A stretch of DNA of 12,403 nt from RGIG1666 sp045595745 (GTDB taxonomy: Bacteria; Bacillota; Clostridia; UBA1381; UBA9506). Both the position numbers and the translations under genes were made by a program. Location of the stretch: positions 1-12,403 of the forward strand of contig JAZOBB010000072.1 in the NCBI GenBank assembly GCA_045595745.1, given 5' to 3'. This document shows, one piece after another, positions 5,797-12,403 of the stretch; position 1 is the stretch's first letter; every line of letters begins with the position of its first letter. Below the pieces are notes generated by a model that did not search any database, was not told where the DNA came from, and saw only the letters and a list, made by a program, of their open reading frames with translations.

Positions 5797-8391
5797 ATGT
5801 CTAAAGCAAGAAAAATTACTTCGTTCATCGTAGCGGCAGTTATGACAGCCGGAATGTCTTTAACATCATTTGCTGCACTTCCGGGTGACGCAGTAGGGTC
5901 AGATTATGAAGAAGCAATCGAAACTCTCGGTGCTTTGGAAATTATGGTCGGTGACGAAGAAAGCGGTAACTTCAGACCGGAGGCGCCAATTAAACGTTCA
6001 GAGTTTGCAAAGGTTGCAGTCGAGGCTATGGGTCTTGGCGCAGTTGCAGAAAGCTCAACACACAAAACAAAATATCCTGATGTAGTGGAAAATCACTGGG
6101 CGAACGGATATATTAACGTAGCAACACAGCAGGGTGTCGTTATTGGTGACGACCAGCAGAATTTCCGTCCCGATGATTCAATCACTTATGCAGAGGCAAT
6201 GACAATTTTAGTAAGAATAATCGGTCACGAGCCGTCAGCAGAAGCAAAAGGCGGATTCCCGTCAGGCTATCTGGTAGTAGGTTCGCAGAACGGCATTAAC
6301 AAAAATGCAGCTGCAGGTGCAAACGAAGCAGTTGTAAGAGGCATGGTTGCACAGATGACCTTTAATGCTCTTAGTGTTAAGCTTATGGAGCAGGTAGGCT
6401 TTGGCGACGATGTTAAGTACGAGATTGTTGATAAAACACTGCTCGAAGATACCTTAGATACCAAAAAGGTATATGCACAGATTACAGCAGTAGGCTCAAG
6501 CAGCATCAGCGGAACAAGCTCACTCAAGGATAACGAGGTTAGACTGGGTGAAGATGTTTACGAGGTTTCGGATAAAGCATTAAATAATGTAAGAAACCTT
6601 TTAGGCTTTAATGTTGTTGCTTATGTAAAAGAACAGGATAATGGCGACGAAAAGCTCATCTTAGCCCGTGCTGAGAAAAACAAGAATCATTCTGTAAAAA
6701 TCAGCACAGATGATATCGAATCTGTATCAAGCAGTGAAACCTTGCACACCATAGATTACTGGTTAGACAAGGATAAAGACAATGACACACAGCAGATTGA
6801 TATAGCAATTGATGCAAAAATGATTTTTAACGGAAAAGCTATAGATTTTGATGCAGCTTTAATTAAGCCCGAAGCTGGTCGCATAGTTGCTCTTGACCAC
6901 AATAACGACGATGTTTATGATATCGTGTTTGTAACTTCTACCGAAAACTATGTAGTAGAAGAGGTTGTTACAAGCAGCAACCGTATAACTGATAAATACG
7001 GCAAACCGTCTTTAGTATTAGACCCCAAGAAAGAAGATGTTAAATTCATAATTTCACGTGGCGGTCAGATTCTTTCGGTTTCTGATTTAGAAGAATGGGA
7101 TGTATTGTCTGTTGCAAAAAGTAAAGACGGCAAAATCATCAACATTGAAGTATCAAGCGAAAGTGTAACCGGTAAGGTAGAAGAAAAAGACGGCGACAAA
7201 ATCTTTATTAACGGTGAAGAATATAAGGTTGCTAAAAACTATACCGAAACAATTAGCTTAAACGACGAGGGAACATTTTACCTTGACGTTGAAGGAAAAA
7301 TTGCAGCAGTAAATGCAACCGCAACCCTGTCATCTAACTACGCATACCTTACTGCAGCCGGTATGAAATCAGGCTTTGACAAGGTATTAGAGGCAAAGGT
7401 GTTCACTAAAGAGGGCGAAACCAAAATCCTTACTTCAACCGAGAAAATTAAGTTGAACGGAAAGTCCGGTAAACTTGCAGAGGAAGCACTTAAAGCATTG
7501 CAGGACGGTGAAGGAAATGTTGTTCCGCAGCTCGTTACCTTTGAGGTTAATAAAGACGGAGAAATTTCACAGCTTAACACCGCTGTTGATAACACAGAAA
7601 GCGGAAATATAAACAAAAACGTATTCACTAAAAATGTTCAGGCAAGCTTAAAATATAAAGAAGCATCTAAAAAGCTTGGTGAATATAATATAGATAGTAA
7701 AACAATAGTGTTCGATATTCCTGAAGGCAAGACACAGACTACTGATTTTGCAATCGGAAACATCGACCTGTTCGAAGACGGAACAGAGTATAACGTATCT
7801 ATCTACGATATCGGCGAGGATATGACTGCAAAGGTTATAATCGTAACTAACTCTCAGGGTATTGCAAATCTTGAGGCACCTTTAGCGGTAATCGACCAGA
7901 TTACAACAGTTAACAACGATGATAACGAGAACGTTCAGAAGGTTTATGCTTATGTAAACGGCGAAAGAGTATCTTATGTAACTGCTGAAGATGGAATCTT
8001 AGTAAATGGCGAAGATGCGGCATTAAAACGCGGAGATATTGTACAGCTTAAATTAAACAGCAAAAACGAGATTGAAAACATCCGAGTTCTGTTTGAAGTA
8101 GCTAACAAAGAAACCGAGGCAGAAACTCAGGTTGCAGAAGACCTGCTTACCGTATACGGAAGAGTTATTAAAAAGTTTGCAAACTCAATTAACGTACAGG
8201 TAGGAGAGGGTAAGGTTAAAAACTACTCTATAAGCGATGCAAAAGTATACGAGGTTGATACTGCAAAAACAAATAACGCAATCAAGGTTGTTACACCGGG
8301 CGATATTGCTCAGTATGACGAGCTTGACCCAAGCCGAGTATTTATAAAGATTTATAAAGATGCGGTTCAGGAAATTGTAATAGTAAAATAA
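5797..8391 (+). CDS. Secreted S-layer-homology (SLH) domain protein
   Basis: The product is probably an exported 864-aa surface protein bound to the cell wall. A signal peptide (MSKARKITSFIVAAVMTAGM onward) has a likely cleavage after SFA at residue 26. Three SLH modules follow: about 31-80 (GNFRPEAPIKRSEFAKVAV), 92-143 (YPDVVENHWANGYINVAT, NFRPDDSITYAEAMTILV) and a weaker third at about 151-195. SLH triplets bind secondary cell-wall polymers. The remaining roughly 660 residues are acidic and beta-rich, with recurring short modules such as VTGKVEEKDGDKIFINGEEY and LTVYGRVIKKF, and no enzyme motif that I recognise. The start follows AAGGAGG about eight bases upstream. A possible -10 (TATATT, 5663-5668) lacks a convincing -35, so the promoter is uncertain. 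The gene is divergent from rhaA and ends at its own terminator. It may be an S-layer or S-layer-associated structural protein. Confidence 0.93.
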   Translation: MSKARKITSFIVAAVMTAGMSLTSFAALPGDAVGSDYEEAIETLGALEIMVGDEESGNFRPEAPIKRSEFAKVAVEAMGLGAVAESSTHKTKYPDVVENHWANGYINVATQQGVVIGDDQQNFRPDDSITYAEAMTILVRIIGHEPSAEAKGGFPSGYLVVGSQNGINKNAAAGANEAVVRGMVAQMTFNALSVKLMEQVGFGDDVKYEIVDKTLLEDTLDTKKVYAQITAVGSSSISGTSSLKDNEVRLGEDVYEVSDKALNNVRNLLGFNVVAYVKEQDNGDEKLILARAEKNKNHSVKISTDDIESVSSSETLHTIDYWLDKDKDNDTQQIDIAIDAKMIFNGKAIDFDAALIKPEAGRIVALDHNNDDVYDIVFVTSTENYVVEEVVTSSNRITDKYGKPSLVLDPKKEDVKFIISRGGQILSVSDLEEWDVLSVAKSKDGKIINIEVSSESVTGKVEEKDGDKIFINGEEYKVAKNYTETISLNDEGTFYLDVEGKIAAVNATATLSSNYAYLTAAGMKSGFDKVLEAKVFTKEGETKILTSTEKIKLNGKSGKLAEEALKALQDGEGNVVPQLVTFEVNKDGEISQLNTAVDNTESGNINKNVFTKNVQASLKYKEASKKLGEYNIDSKTIVFDIPEGKTQTTDFAIGNIDLFEDGTEYNVSIYDIGEDMTAKVIIVTNSQGIANLEAPLAVIDQITTVNNDDNENVQKVYAYVNGERVSYVTAEDGILVNGEDAALKRGDIVQLKLNSKNEIENIRVLFEVANKETEAETQVAEDLLTVYGRVIKKFANSINVQVGEGKVKNYSISDAKVYEVDTAKTNNAIKVVTPGDIAQYDELDPSRVFIKIYKDAVQEIVIVK

Positions 8392-8431
8392 TTAAAGCCA
8401 GCCAACCAAATTAATATATCACACAATGCCA

Positions 8432-8463
8432 AAACAGGTCGTGCTATTTAGTACGACCTGTTT
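8432..8463. terminator. Convergent terminator between the SLH gene and sigG
   Basis: AAACAGGTCGT (8432-8442) pairs with ACGACCTGTTT (8453-8463) around a 10-base centre that can pair two bases further. The hairpin lies between the two convergent genes. Its T-runs are short on both sides (GTTTACTATT on plus, CTGTTTTGG on minus), so it may serve both but with limited strength. Confidence 0.7.
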
Positions 8464-8474
8464 ACTATTAAATA

Positions 8475-9245
8475 TTATATATACTTTTTCATTCTATCCA
8501 ATGCACCCTTTTCAAGTCTTGATACCTGTGCCTGTGATATTCCGATTTCGTCTGCAACCTCCATTTGCGTTCTGCCGGAAAAAAATCTAAGGTTAATAAT
8601 ATGCTTTTCGCGGTCAGAAAGCCGTTTCATAGCTTCTCTTAAGGCGATTTCTTCAAGCCATGATTCATCTGTATTTTTTGTGTCTTTTACCTGGTCCATC
8701 ACAAAAATTGTATCAGTTCCGTCATTATATGCAGGCTCATACAAAGACACGGGGTCTTGTATTGCCTCTAAAGCAAATACTATATCCTCTTTTGGAATGT
8801 CAATCAGCTTAGAAAGCTCTTCAACCGTAGGCTCCTTTGAATGTTCGTTTATATATGCTTCTTTTGCTTTTAGGGTTTTGTATGCAATATCGCGCATAGA
8901 GCGACTTACGCGTATTGAATTGTTATCCCTTAAATAGCGGCGTATCTCGCCAATTATCATGGGTACGGCATAGGTGGAAAATCTTACATTATGTGATGTG
9001 TCAAAGTTGTCAATCGCTTTAATCAGTCCGATACAGCCAATCTGAAATAAATCGTCAGGATTTTCGCCTCTTGAAGAAAAACGTTGAATTATGCTTAAAA
9101 CCAGCCTTAAATTTCCGCCTATAAAAACTTCTCGTGCATGCATATCTCCCTGCTTTATTTTTTCAAAAAGCTTCATTTTTTCCTCGTTGGACAGCACGGG
9201 AAGCTTAGAAGTATTAACACCGCAAATTTCTACTTTATTTGCCAT
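8475..9245 (-). CDS. sigG: RNA polymerase sporulation sigma factor SigG (late forespore)
   Basis: Sigma-G directs late gene expression in the forespore, including genes for spore DNA protection and germination. The 256-aa product carries the sigma-G N-terminal signature NKVEICGVNTSKLPVL, region 2 at about 44-108 (GNLRLVLSIIQRF, DDLFQIGCIGLIKAIDNFD, VRFSTYAVPMIIGEIRRYLR), the region 3 segment with DPVSLYEP at about 164-171, and a region 4 helix-turn-helix at about 226-249 (TQMEVADEIGISQAQVSRLE). This matches B. subtilis SigG closely along its length. The start ATG follows AGGGTG five bases upstream. In many spore formers sigG lies beside spoIIGA-sigE; here it stands alone between convergent and divergent neighbours. 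A sigma-F-like promoter upstream fits the known forespore cascade. Confidence 0.96.
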   Translation of the reverse strand: MANKVEICGVNTSKLPVLSNEEKMKLFEKIKQGDMHAREVFIGGNLRLVLSIIQRFSSRGENPDDLFQIGCIGLIKAIDNFDTSHNVRFSTYAVPMIIGEIRRYLRDNNSIRVSRSMRDIAYKTLKAKEAYINEHSKEPTVEELSKLIDIPKEDIVFALEAIQDPVSLYEPAYNDGTDTIFVMDQVKDTKNTDESWLEEIALREAMKRLSDREKHIINLRFFSGRTQMEVADEIGISQAQVSRLEKGALDRMKKYI

Positions 9246-9294
9246 TGTATCACCCTGTCCTTTGCCAAAATATATGCTTTAACAGTACAGAGTT

Positions 9295-9323
9295 ATAATT
9301 TCCAGATTCAGTAAAATTTATAC
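9295..9323 (-). promoter_or_regulatory. Candidate sigma-F (or sigma-G) promoter of sigG
   Basis: On the minus strand GTATA (9323-9319) is followed after 15 bases by GGAAATTAT (9303-9295). This resembles the sigma-F/sigma-G type pattern (GYATA near -35, GG-N2-A near -10) and lies about 50 bases before the sigG start. The known dependence of sigG on sigma-F in other spore formers supports it. The match is imperfect in the second half of the -10. Confidence 0.5.
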
Positions 9324-9334
9324 TGAATTTGGAA
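9300..9334. repeat. 14-bp inverted repeat overlapping the sigG promoter
   Basis: TTCCAGATTCAGTA (9300-9313) and TACTGAATTTGGAA (9321-9334) are complementary over 14 positions with a single G-T mismatch and a 7-base centre. The repeat covers the candidate -35 and the first bases of the -10. A T-rich stretch follows on the plus strand, but no plus-strand gene ends here, so a terminator role is unlikely. An operator for sigG is more plausible. Confidence 0.5.
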
Positions 9335-9360
9335 CTGTATATTTTTGTTTAAATTATTGC

Positions 9361-9375
9361 AAAGTTGTAAACTTT
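9361..9375. repeat. Dyad AAAGTT-GTA-AACTTT upstream of the ClpE-like gene
   Basis: A 6-bp inverted repeat with a 3-base spacer; a second AACTTT follows at 9378-9383. It lies about 35 bases upstream of the candidate -10 and could bind a regulator. It does not resemble the GGTCAAA repeats of the heat-shock repressor CtsR. Confidence 0.25.
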
Positions 9376-9407
9376 TTAACTTTAGGCTTTTTATCTGTCT
9401 TATTTTA

Positions 9408-9416
9408 TGATAGAAT
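9408..9416 (+). promoter_or_regulatory. Candidate extended -10 promoter of the ClpE-like gene
   Basis: TGATAGAAT combines a TG extension with a one-mismatch -10 (TAGAAT, 9411-9416). No good -35 is present at 16-18 bases. The predicted start near 9423 leaves a 46-base leader ending in AAGGTG and the ATG at 9469. Confidence 0.4.
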
Positions 9417-9468
9417 AAATTGAAAACAAATCTAAAACAGAGAAGTTATTATTTAATAAGGTGATTTT

Positions 9469-11784
9469 ATGAATATGTTATGTATAAGATGCAAAAAACA
9501 GCCTGCGGTTGTTTTTGTAAATAAACTTGATACTGCAACAAAGGAGCAGACAACAGATGGTTACTGCTTAAATTGCGCACGCGAGCTTGGTTTAGCACCT
9601 GTGGATAATATTTTAAAAAGCATGGGTCTTACGCAAGAGCAGTATGACGAGATAAGCAGCGGTATGAACGAGCTTATGTCGAGTATGGATGAATTTGACC
9701 CCGAGGATTTTGAAGGTGAAGATATGGAAAATCAGCCTCTTGCAATGATGGGTAATTTTAAGGATATGCTGTCAAACTTTATGGGCGGAGCAAATTCAAA
9801 TTCACAAAATGAAAACGGCGGCGGCACAAAAACCGCAACCAAAAAGCAGAAAAAAGAAAAGCAAAGACTTTTAGACGGCTTTGGAACAAACCTTACCAGA
9901 AAGGCATCTCAGCATTTAATTGACAGAATTATTGGAAGGGATAAAGAAATCGACCGTGTAATTCAGATTTTAAATCGACGTTCTAAAAACAATCCTGTTC
10001 TTTTGGGTGAACCCGGTGTTGGTAAAACTGCAATTGCAGAGGGCTTAGCTGTAAGAATTGTTGAAAAACGAGTTCCGCCAAAGCTGTATAACAAAGAGGT
10101 ATATCTGCTTGATTTTACCGCAATTGTTGCGGGCACACAGTTCCGCGGACAGTTCGAGGCAAGACTTAAAAAGCTGCTTGAAGAGGCAAAAGAGCTGGGT
10201 AATATAATTTTGGTAATAGACGAGCTTCATAATATTGTCGGAGCAGGCGATGCCGAGGGAGCAATGAGTGCGGCAAATATCTTAAAGCCAGCCTTAGCAA
10301 GAGGAGATATTCAGGTTTTGGGTGCGACAACTTTAGATGAATATCGCAAGCATATTGAAAAGGATTCGGCCTTAGAGCGACGTTTTCAGCCGGTTAAGGT
10401 TGACGAGCCCTCGATTGCTGATACTATCGAAATAATTAAAGGAATACGTGATTATTACGAGAAATTCCATTATGTTAAAATTTCGGACGAGGTAGCCGAG
10501 CAGGCTGTAATTATGTCTGAAAGATATATAACAGACCGCTTTTTGCCTGATAAAGCCATCGATATAATTGATGAAGCAGGCTCTAAAGCGAACTTAAATA
10601 ACAAAGCCCTTGTTAAAATGACACAGCTTAAGGAAGACTTGCGCAAGATTCAAACAGAAAAAGAAAATGCCGTATCGGGCGATTCTCCTGAGGACTATCA
10701 AAAGGCGGCAGAATTAAAGGCTAAAGAATGTGCAATAGTCGAAAAAATGAATGAGTTAGAGGCAAGCGGAATAGAGGCTGAGCTTACTGTTGAAAATATT
10801 GCAGAGGTAATTGAGGATTGGACAAACATCCCCGTAAAAAGCATCACCGAGGCAGAAAGCAAAAAACTGCTTGAGCTAGAGAGCAGACTCGGCGAACGCG
10901 TAATAGGTCAGAACCACGCAATAGAGCTTATTTCTCAGGCAATCAGACGAAACAGAGCAAGACTTACAAAAATCCGCAGACCTGTGTCGTTCATTTTTGT
11001 CGGACCTACCGGTGTGGGAAAAACAGAGCTTGCTAAAACATTGGCTCAGGTAATGTTCGACAGTGAAGATGCAATGATTCGTGTTGATATGTCTGAATAT
11101 ATGGAAAAACACACGGTATCAAAGCTTATCGGTGCTCCTCCGGGATATGTAGGATATGACGAGGCAGGACAGCTTACCGAAAAGGTGCGCAGAAAGCCGT
11201 ATTCTATTATTTTACTCGACGAGATTGAAAAAGCTCATGAGGACGTATTTAATATCCTTTTGCAGATTTTAGACGATGGCAGAGTTGCTGACAGTCACGG
11301 CAGAATGGTTAATTTTGAAAATACGGTTATAATAATGACATCTAATGCAGGTACCAATCATATATCCTCGAGCTACGGCTTTAATAAAACCGAGGCAGAG
11401 TCTGTACAAAGCAGTGTTCAGACGGCACTTAAGGATATTTTCAGACCCGAGTTTTTAAATCGTATTGATGATGTTATCGTATTTAATCAGCTAAAACGTG
11501 ACGAACTTGAAAAGATAGTTGATTTAATGCTTGGCGAGCTTGCGGGTGAGCTGTTTAAAAAGAATATGATTTTAAATGTTACCAAGGCAGCTCGTGAGTT
11601 TGTTTTAAATAAGGGCTACGATGTTAAATTCGGCGCACGTCCCTTAAGAAGAACAATTGAAAAATATATTCAGAATCCTATTGCCGAGGCGGTAATACGC
11701 GGCGAGGTTAAAAAGCACAGCAAAATTAATGTCGATGCAGGTGGCGGAGAAATTAAAGTAGATATTGAATCGGTTATAGACTAA
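9469..11784 (+). CDS. clpE: ClpE-like AAA+ unfoldase, ATP-binding subunit of Clp protease
   Basis: This Hsp100 chaperone unfolds proteins with ATP and probably feeds them to ClpP. The 771-aa product starts with a four-cysteine zinc finger (C5-x2-C8, C33-x2-C36) instead of the double Clp_N domain of ClpC, which points to the ClpE type. A flexible Met/Gly/Lys-rich linker (about 78-132) leads to the first AAA+ module: Walker A GEPGVGKT (180-187), Walker B LVIDELH. A middle coiled-coil/UVR-like segment lies at about 385-435. The second module has GPTGVGKT (512-519), ILLDEIEK (581-588) and GAPPGYVGYDEAGQL. The ClpP-docking loop position reads YGF (636-638) where I/L/V-G-F is usual. The start follows AAGGTG. 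It is monocistronic, divergent from sigG, and shows no CtsR-like operator. Assignment to ClpE rather than another zinc-finger Clp subgroup is likely, not certain. Confidence 0.93.
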   Translation: MNMLCIRCKKQPAVVFVNKLDTATKEQTTDGYCLNCARELGLAPVDNILKSMGLTQEQYDEISSGMNELMSSMDEFDPEDFEGEDMENQPLAMMGNFKDMLSNFMGGANSNSQNENGGGTKTATKKQKKEKQRLLDGFGTNLTRKASQHLIDRIIGRDKEIDRVIQILNRRSKNNPVLLGEPGVGKTAIAEGLAVRIVEKRVPPKLYNKEVYLLDFTAIVAGTQFRGQFEARLKKLLEEAKELGNIILVIDELHNIVGAGDAEGAMSAANILKPALARGDIQVLGATTLDEYRKHIEKDSALERRFQPVKVDEPSIADTIEIIKGIRDYYEKFHYVKISDEVAEQAVIMSERYITDRFLPDKAIDIIDEAGSKANLNNKALVKMTQLKEDLRKIQTEKENAVSGDSPEDYQKAAELKAKECAIVEKMNELEASGIEAELTVENIAEVIEDWTNIPVKSITEAESKKLLELESRLGERVIGQNHAIELISQAIRRNRARLTKIRRPVSFIFVGPTGVGKTELAKTLAQVMFDSEDAMIRVDMSEYMEKHTVSKLIGAPPGYVGYDEAGQLTEKVRRKPYSIILLDEIEKAHEDVFNILLQILDDGRVADSHGRMVNFENTVIIMTSNAGTNHISSSYGFNKTEAESVQSSVQTALKDIFRPEFLNRIDDVIVFNQLKRDELEKIVDLMLGELAGELFKKNMILNVTKAAREFVLNKGYDVKFGARPLRRTIEKYIQNPIAEAVIRGEVKKHSKINVDAGGGEIKVDIESVID

Positions 11785-11792
11785 AAATTTGT

Positions 11793-11828
11793 GGATGTAA
11801 AAAACTAAGTTTTTTACATCCCTTTTTA
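11793..11828 (+). terminator. Rho-independent terminator of the ClpE-like gene
   Basis: GGATGTAAAAAAC (11793-11805) is perfectly complementary to GTTTTTTACATCC (11809-11821) around a TAA loop, followed by CTTTTT. It starts nine bases after the stop codon. Confidence 0.88.
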
Positions 11829-11835
11829 ATATGTA

Positions 11836-11865
11836 GGAAATTACAACTTTTGTGTTGTAATTTCC
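11836..11865. repeat. Second perfect 12-bp hairpin after the terminator
   Basis: GGAAATTACAAC (11836-11847) and its complement (11854-11865) enclose TTTTGT. No T-run follows on the plus strand. It may be a backup RNA structure or part of a repeated intergenic element. Confidence 0.6.
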
Positions 11866-11874
11866 AAATATCAT

Positions 11875-11934
11875 AAAAGTCTACCTTTAAAAATGAGAGC
11901 GAAGCGAACGTTAGTTGCCGAAGGTGACTTTTTT
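11875..11934 (+). other. Structured element with a closing stem and T-run, possible sRNA or third terminator
   Basis: AAAAGTC, a one-base bulge and ACCTT (11875-11887) pair with AAGGT and GACTTTT (11921-11932), ending in a run of six T. The enclosed 33 bases contain GAGCGAAGCGAACG, richer in G and C than the surroundings, and a small inner AAC/GTT hairpin. It resembles an intrinsic terminator with a long structured loop. No known riboswitch or RNA family was recognised. Confidence 0.35.
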
Positions 11935-11948
11935 ATTATCTAAATTTG

Positions 11949-11977
11949 TTGAAAAGGTAAAAGATTTATGTTATACT
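11949..11977 (+). promoter_or_regulatory. Sigma-A promoter of the SGNH hydrolase gene
   Basis: TTGAAA (11949-11954) and TATACT (11972-11977) are 17 bases apart, with a TG one base upstream of the -10. The start near 11984 gives a leader of about 49 bases. Confidence 0.8.
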
Positions 11978-11993
11978 AAACTAGTCCTTAGTA
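11974..11993. promoter_or_regulatory. Dyad TACTAA-N8-TTAGTA over the transcription start, candidate operator
   Basis: Perfect 6-bp arms flank ACTAGTCC, which itself contains the palindrome ACTAGT. The dyad overlaps the -10 and the predicted start of the SGNH hydrolase gene, a usual place for a repressor site. The regulator is unknown. Confidence 0.35.
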
Positions 11994-12032
11994 TATTAAA
12001 TTTGATAAAACAGAATGCTTGGGGGTACATTT

Positions 12033-12403
12033 ATGAATAAAGAAGTAATAAAAATTTTTAGTCGCGTTGTTTTGTCAGAACGTACAATTAAAATTAAATT
12101 GTTAGGAGATTCTATTACCCATGGTGCAGGCGGTAGCGGATTCGAGCAGAACGGAGAGCATATAGTTGATAAATTTTCACGTAATCCTGACGGCTATTGC
12201 TGGGCAAAGCAATTTAAAGAATATATGGAAGAACAGTACGATTGTATGGTGGTAAATAACGGATGTTCAGGTACGAAAATTGAGTTTATTATTGACAATT
12301 TTGATGTTTTAGTAGACGATGACGATGATATTATTATTTGCACCATAGGCACAAATAATCGTAATCAGTATTTTGATGAATTCCCGAAATATACAAGACA
12401 AGA
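12033..12403 (+). CDS. SGNH/GDSL-family hydrolase, 5' part only
   Basis: The gene runs off the right edge after 123 codons. The N-terminus has IKLLGDSITHGAGG, the GDS block I with the likely nucleophile Ser27, then VNNGCSG (block II glycine at about 77), and IGTNN at 106-109 (block III). These blocks define SGNH hydrolases: serine esterases or lipases that often remove acetyl groups from sugars or lipids. The block with the catalytic Asp and His lies beyond the window, so activity and substrate cannot be judged. There is no signal peptide, so it is probably cytoplasmic. An acidic run VDDDDD precedes block III. The ATG follows a weak GGGGG site seven bases upstream and a strong promoter with a possible operator. 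Confidence 0.88.
   Translation, partial: MNKEVIKIFSRVVLSERTIKIKLLGDSITHGAGGSGFEQNGEHIVDKFSRNPDGYCWAKQFKEYMEEQYDCMVVNNGCSGTKIEFIIDNFDVLVDDDDDIIICTIGTNNRNQYFDEFPKYTRQ

Noticed and set aside
9300..9334. The 14-bp inverted repeat read as a transcription terminator
   Set aside because: No plus-strand gene ends there, and on the minus strand it lies upstream of sigG with no T-run. A regulatory role fits better.
9300..9468. CtsR heat-shock operator upstream of the ClpE-like gene
   Set aside because: No GGTCAAA-type tandem repeat is present on either strand.
1..12403. CRISPR array, tRNA, rRNA, insertion sequence or attachment site
   Set aside because: I saw no spaced direct repeats, cloverleaf, rRNA core, transposase or flanking duplications anywhere in the window.

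Overview
The window looks like a chromosomal segment of an AT-rich, endospore-forming Gram-positive anaerobe (Bacillota, most likely class Clostridia). The evidence is a clear sigma-G gene, a c-di-AMP cyclase module of the Firmicutes type (cdaA-cdaR), an S-layer-homology surface protein, a ClpE-type AAA+ unfoldase, strong AGGAGG-like ribosome binding sites and rho-independent terminators. The genus cannot be named from this sequence.

Layout. 1-213: end of an upstream terminator, a tiny possibly frameshifted ORF, and the terminator of the cda operon. 214-2030 (minus): cdaA and cdaR overlap by four bases (ATGA) and are driven by a good sigma-A promoter at 2071-2100; glmM, which often follows, is absent. 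2101-4240 (plus): an AT-rich insert unlike its neighbours. It holds a strong promoter with a perfect 10-bp palindrome at its -10, a Cys-rich mini-ORF in the leader, a 439-aa orphan protein with a phage MuF/SPP1 gp7-type zinc motif and an unrecognised C-terminal half, two very small genes with strong ribosome binding sites (55 and 39 aa), and an ORF remnant without a start. A bidirectional terminator closes the insert. 4276-5529 (minus): solitary L-rhamnose isomerase (rhaA). 5797-8391 (plus): secreted S-layer-homology protein of 864 aa. 8475-9245 (minus): sigG, preceded by a sigma-F-like promoter lying inside a 14-bp inverted repeat. 9469-11784 (plus): ClpE-like unfoldase, followed by a run of three hairpins. 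12033-end (plus): 5' part of an SGNH/GDSL hydrolase cut by the window edge.

Most genes are ordinary chromosomal genes in separate transcription units, so no single pathway links them. CdaA/CdaR (c-di-AMP and cell-wall homeostasis), the SLH protein (cell surface) and SigG (forespore) fit a sporulating Gram-positive lifestyle. The part most likely to hold something undescribed is 2185-4235: a phage-head-type domain with no other phage genes around it, joined to an unknown C-terminal domain and followed by small-protein genes. That arrangement resembles a MuF-type polymorphic toxin locus or a domesticated phage remnant. This is inference, because no toxin fold was recognised.
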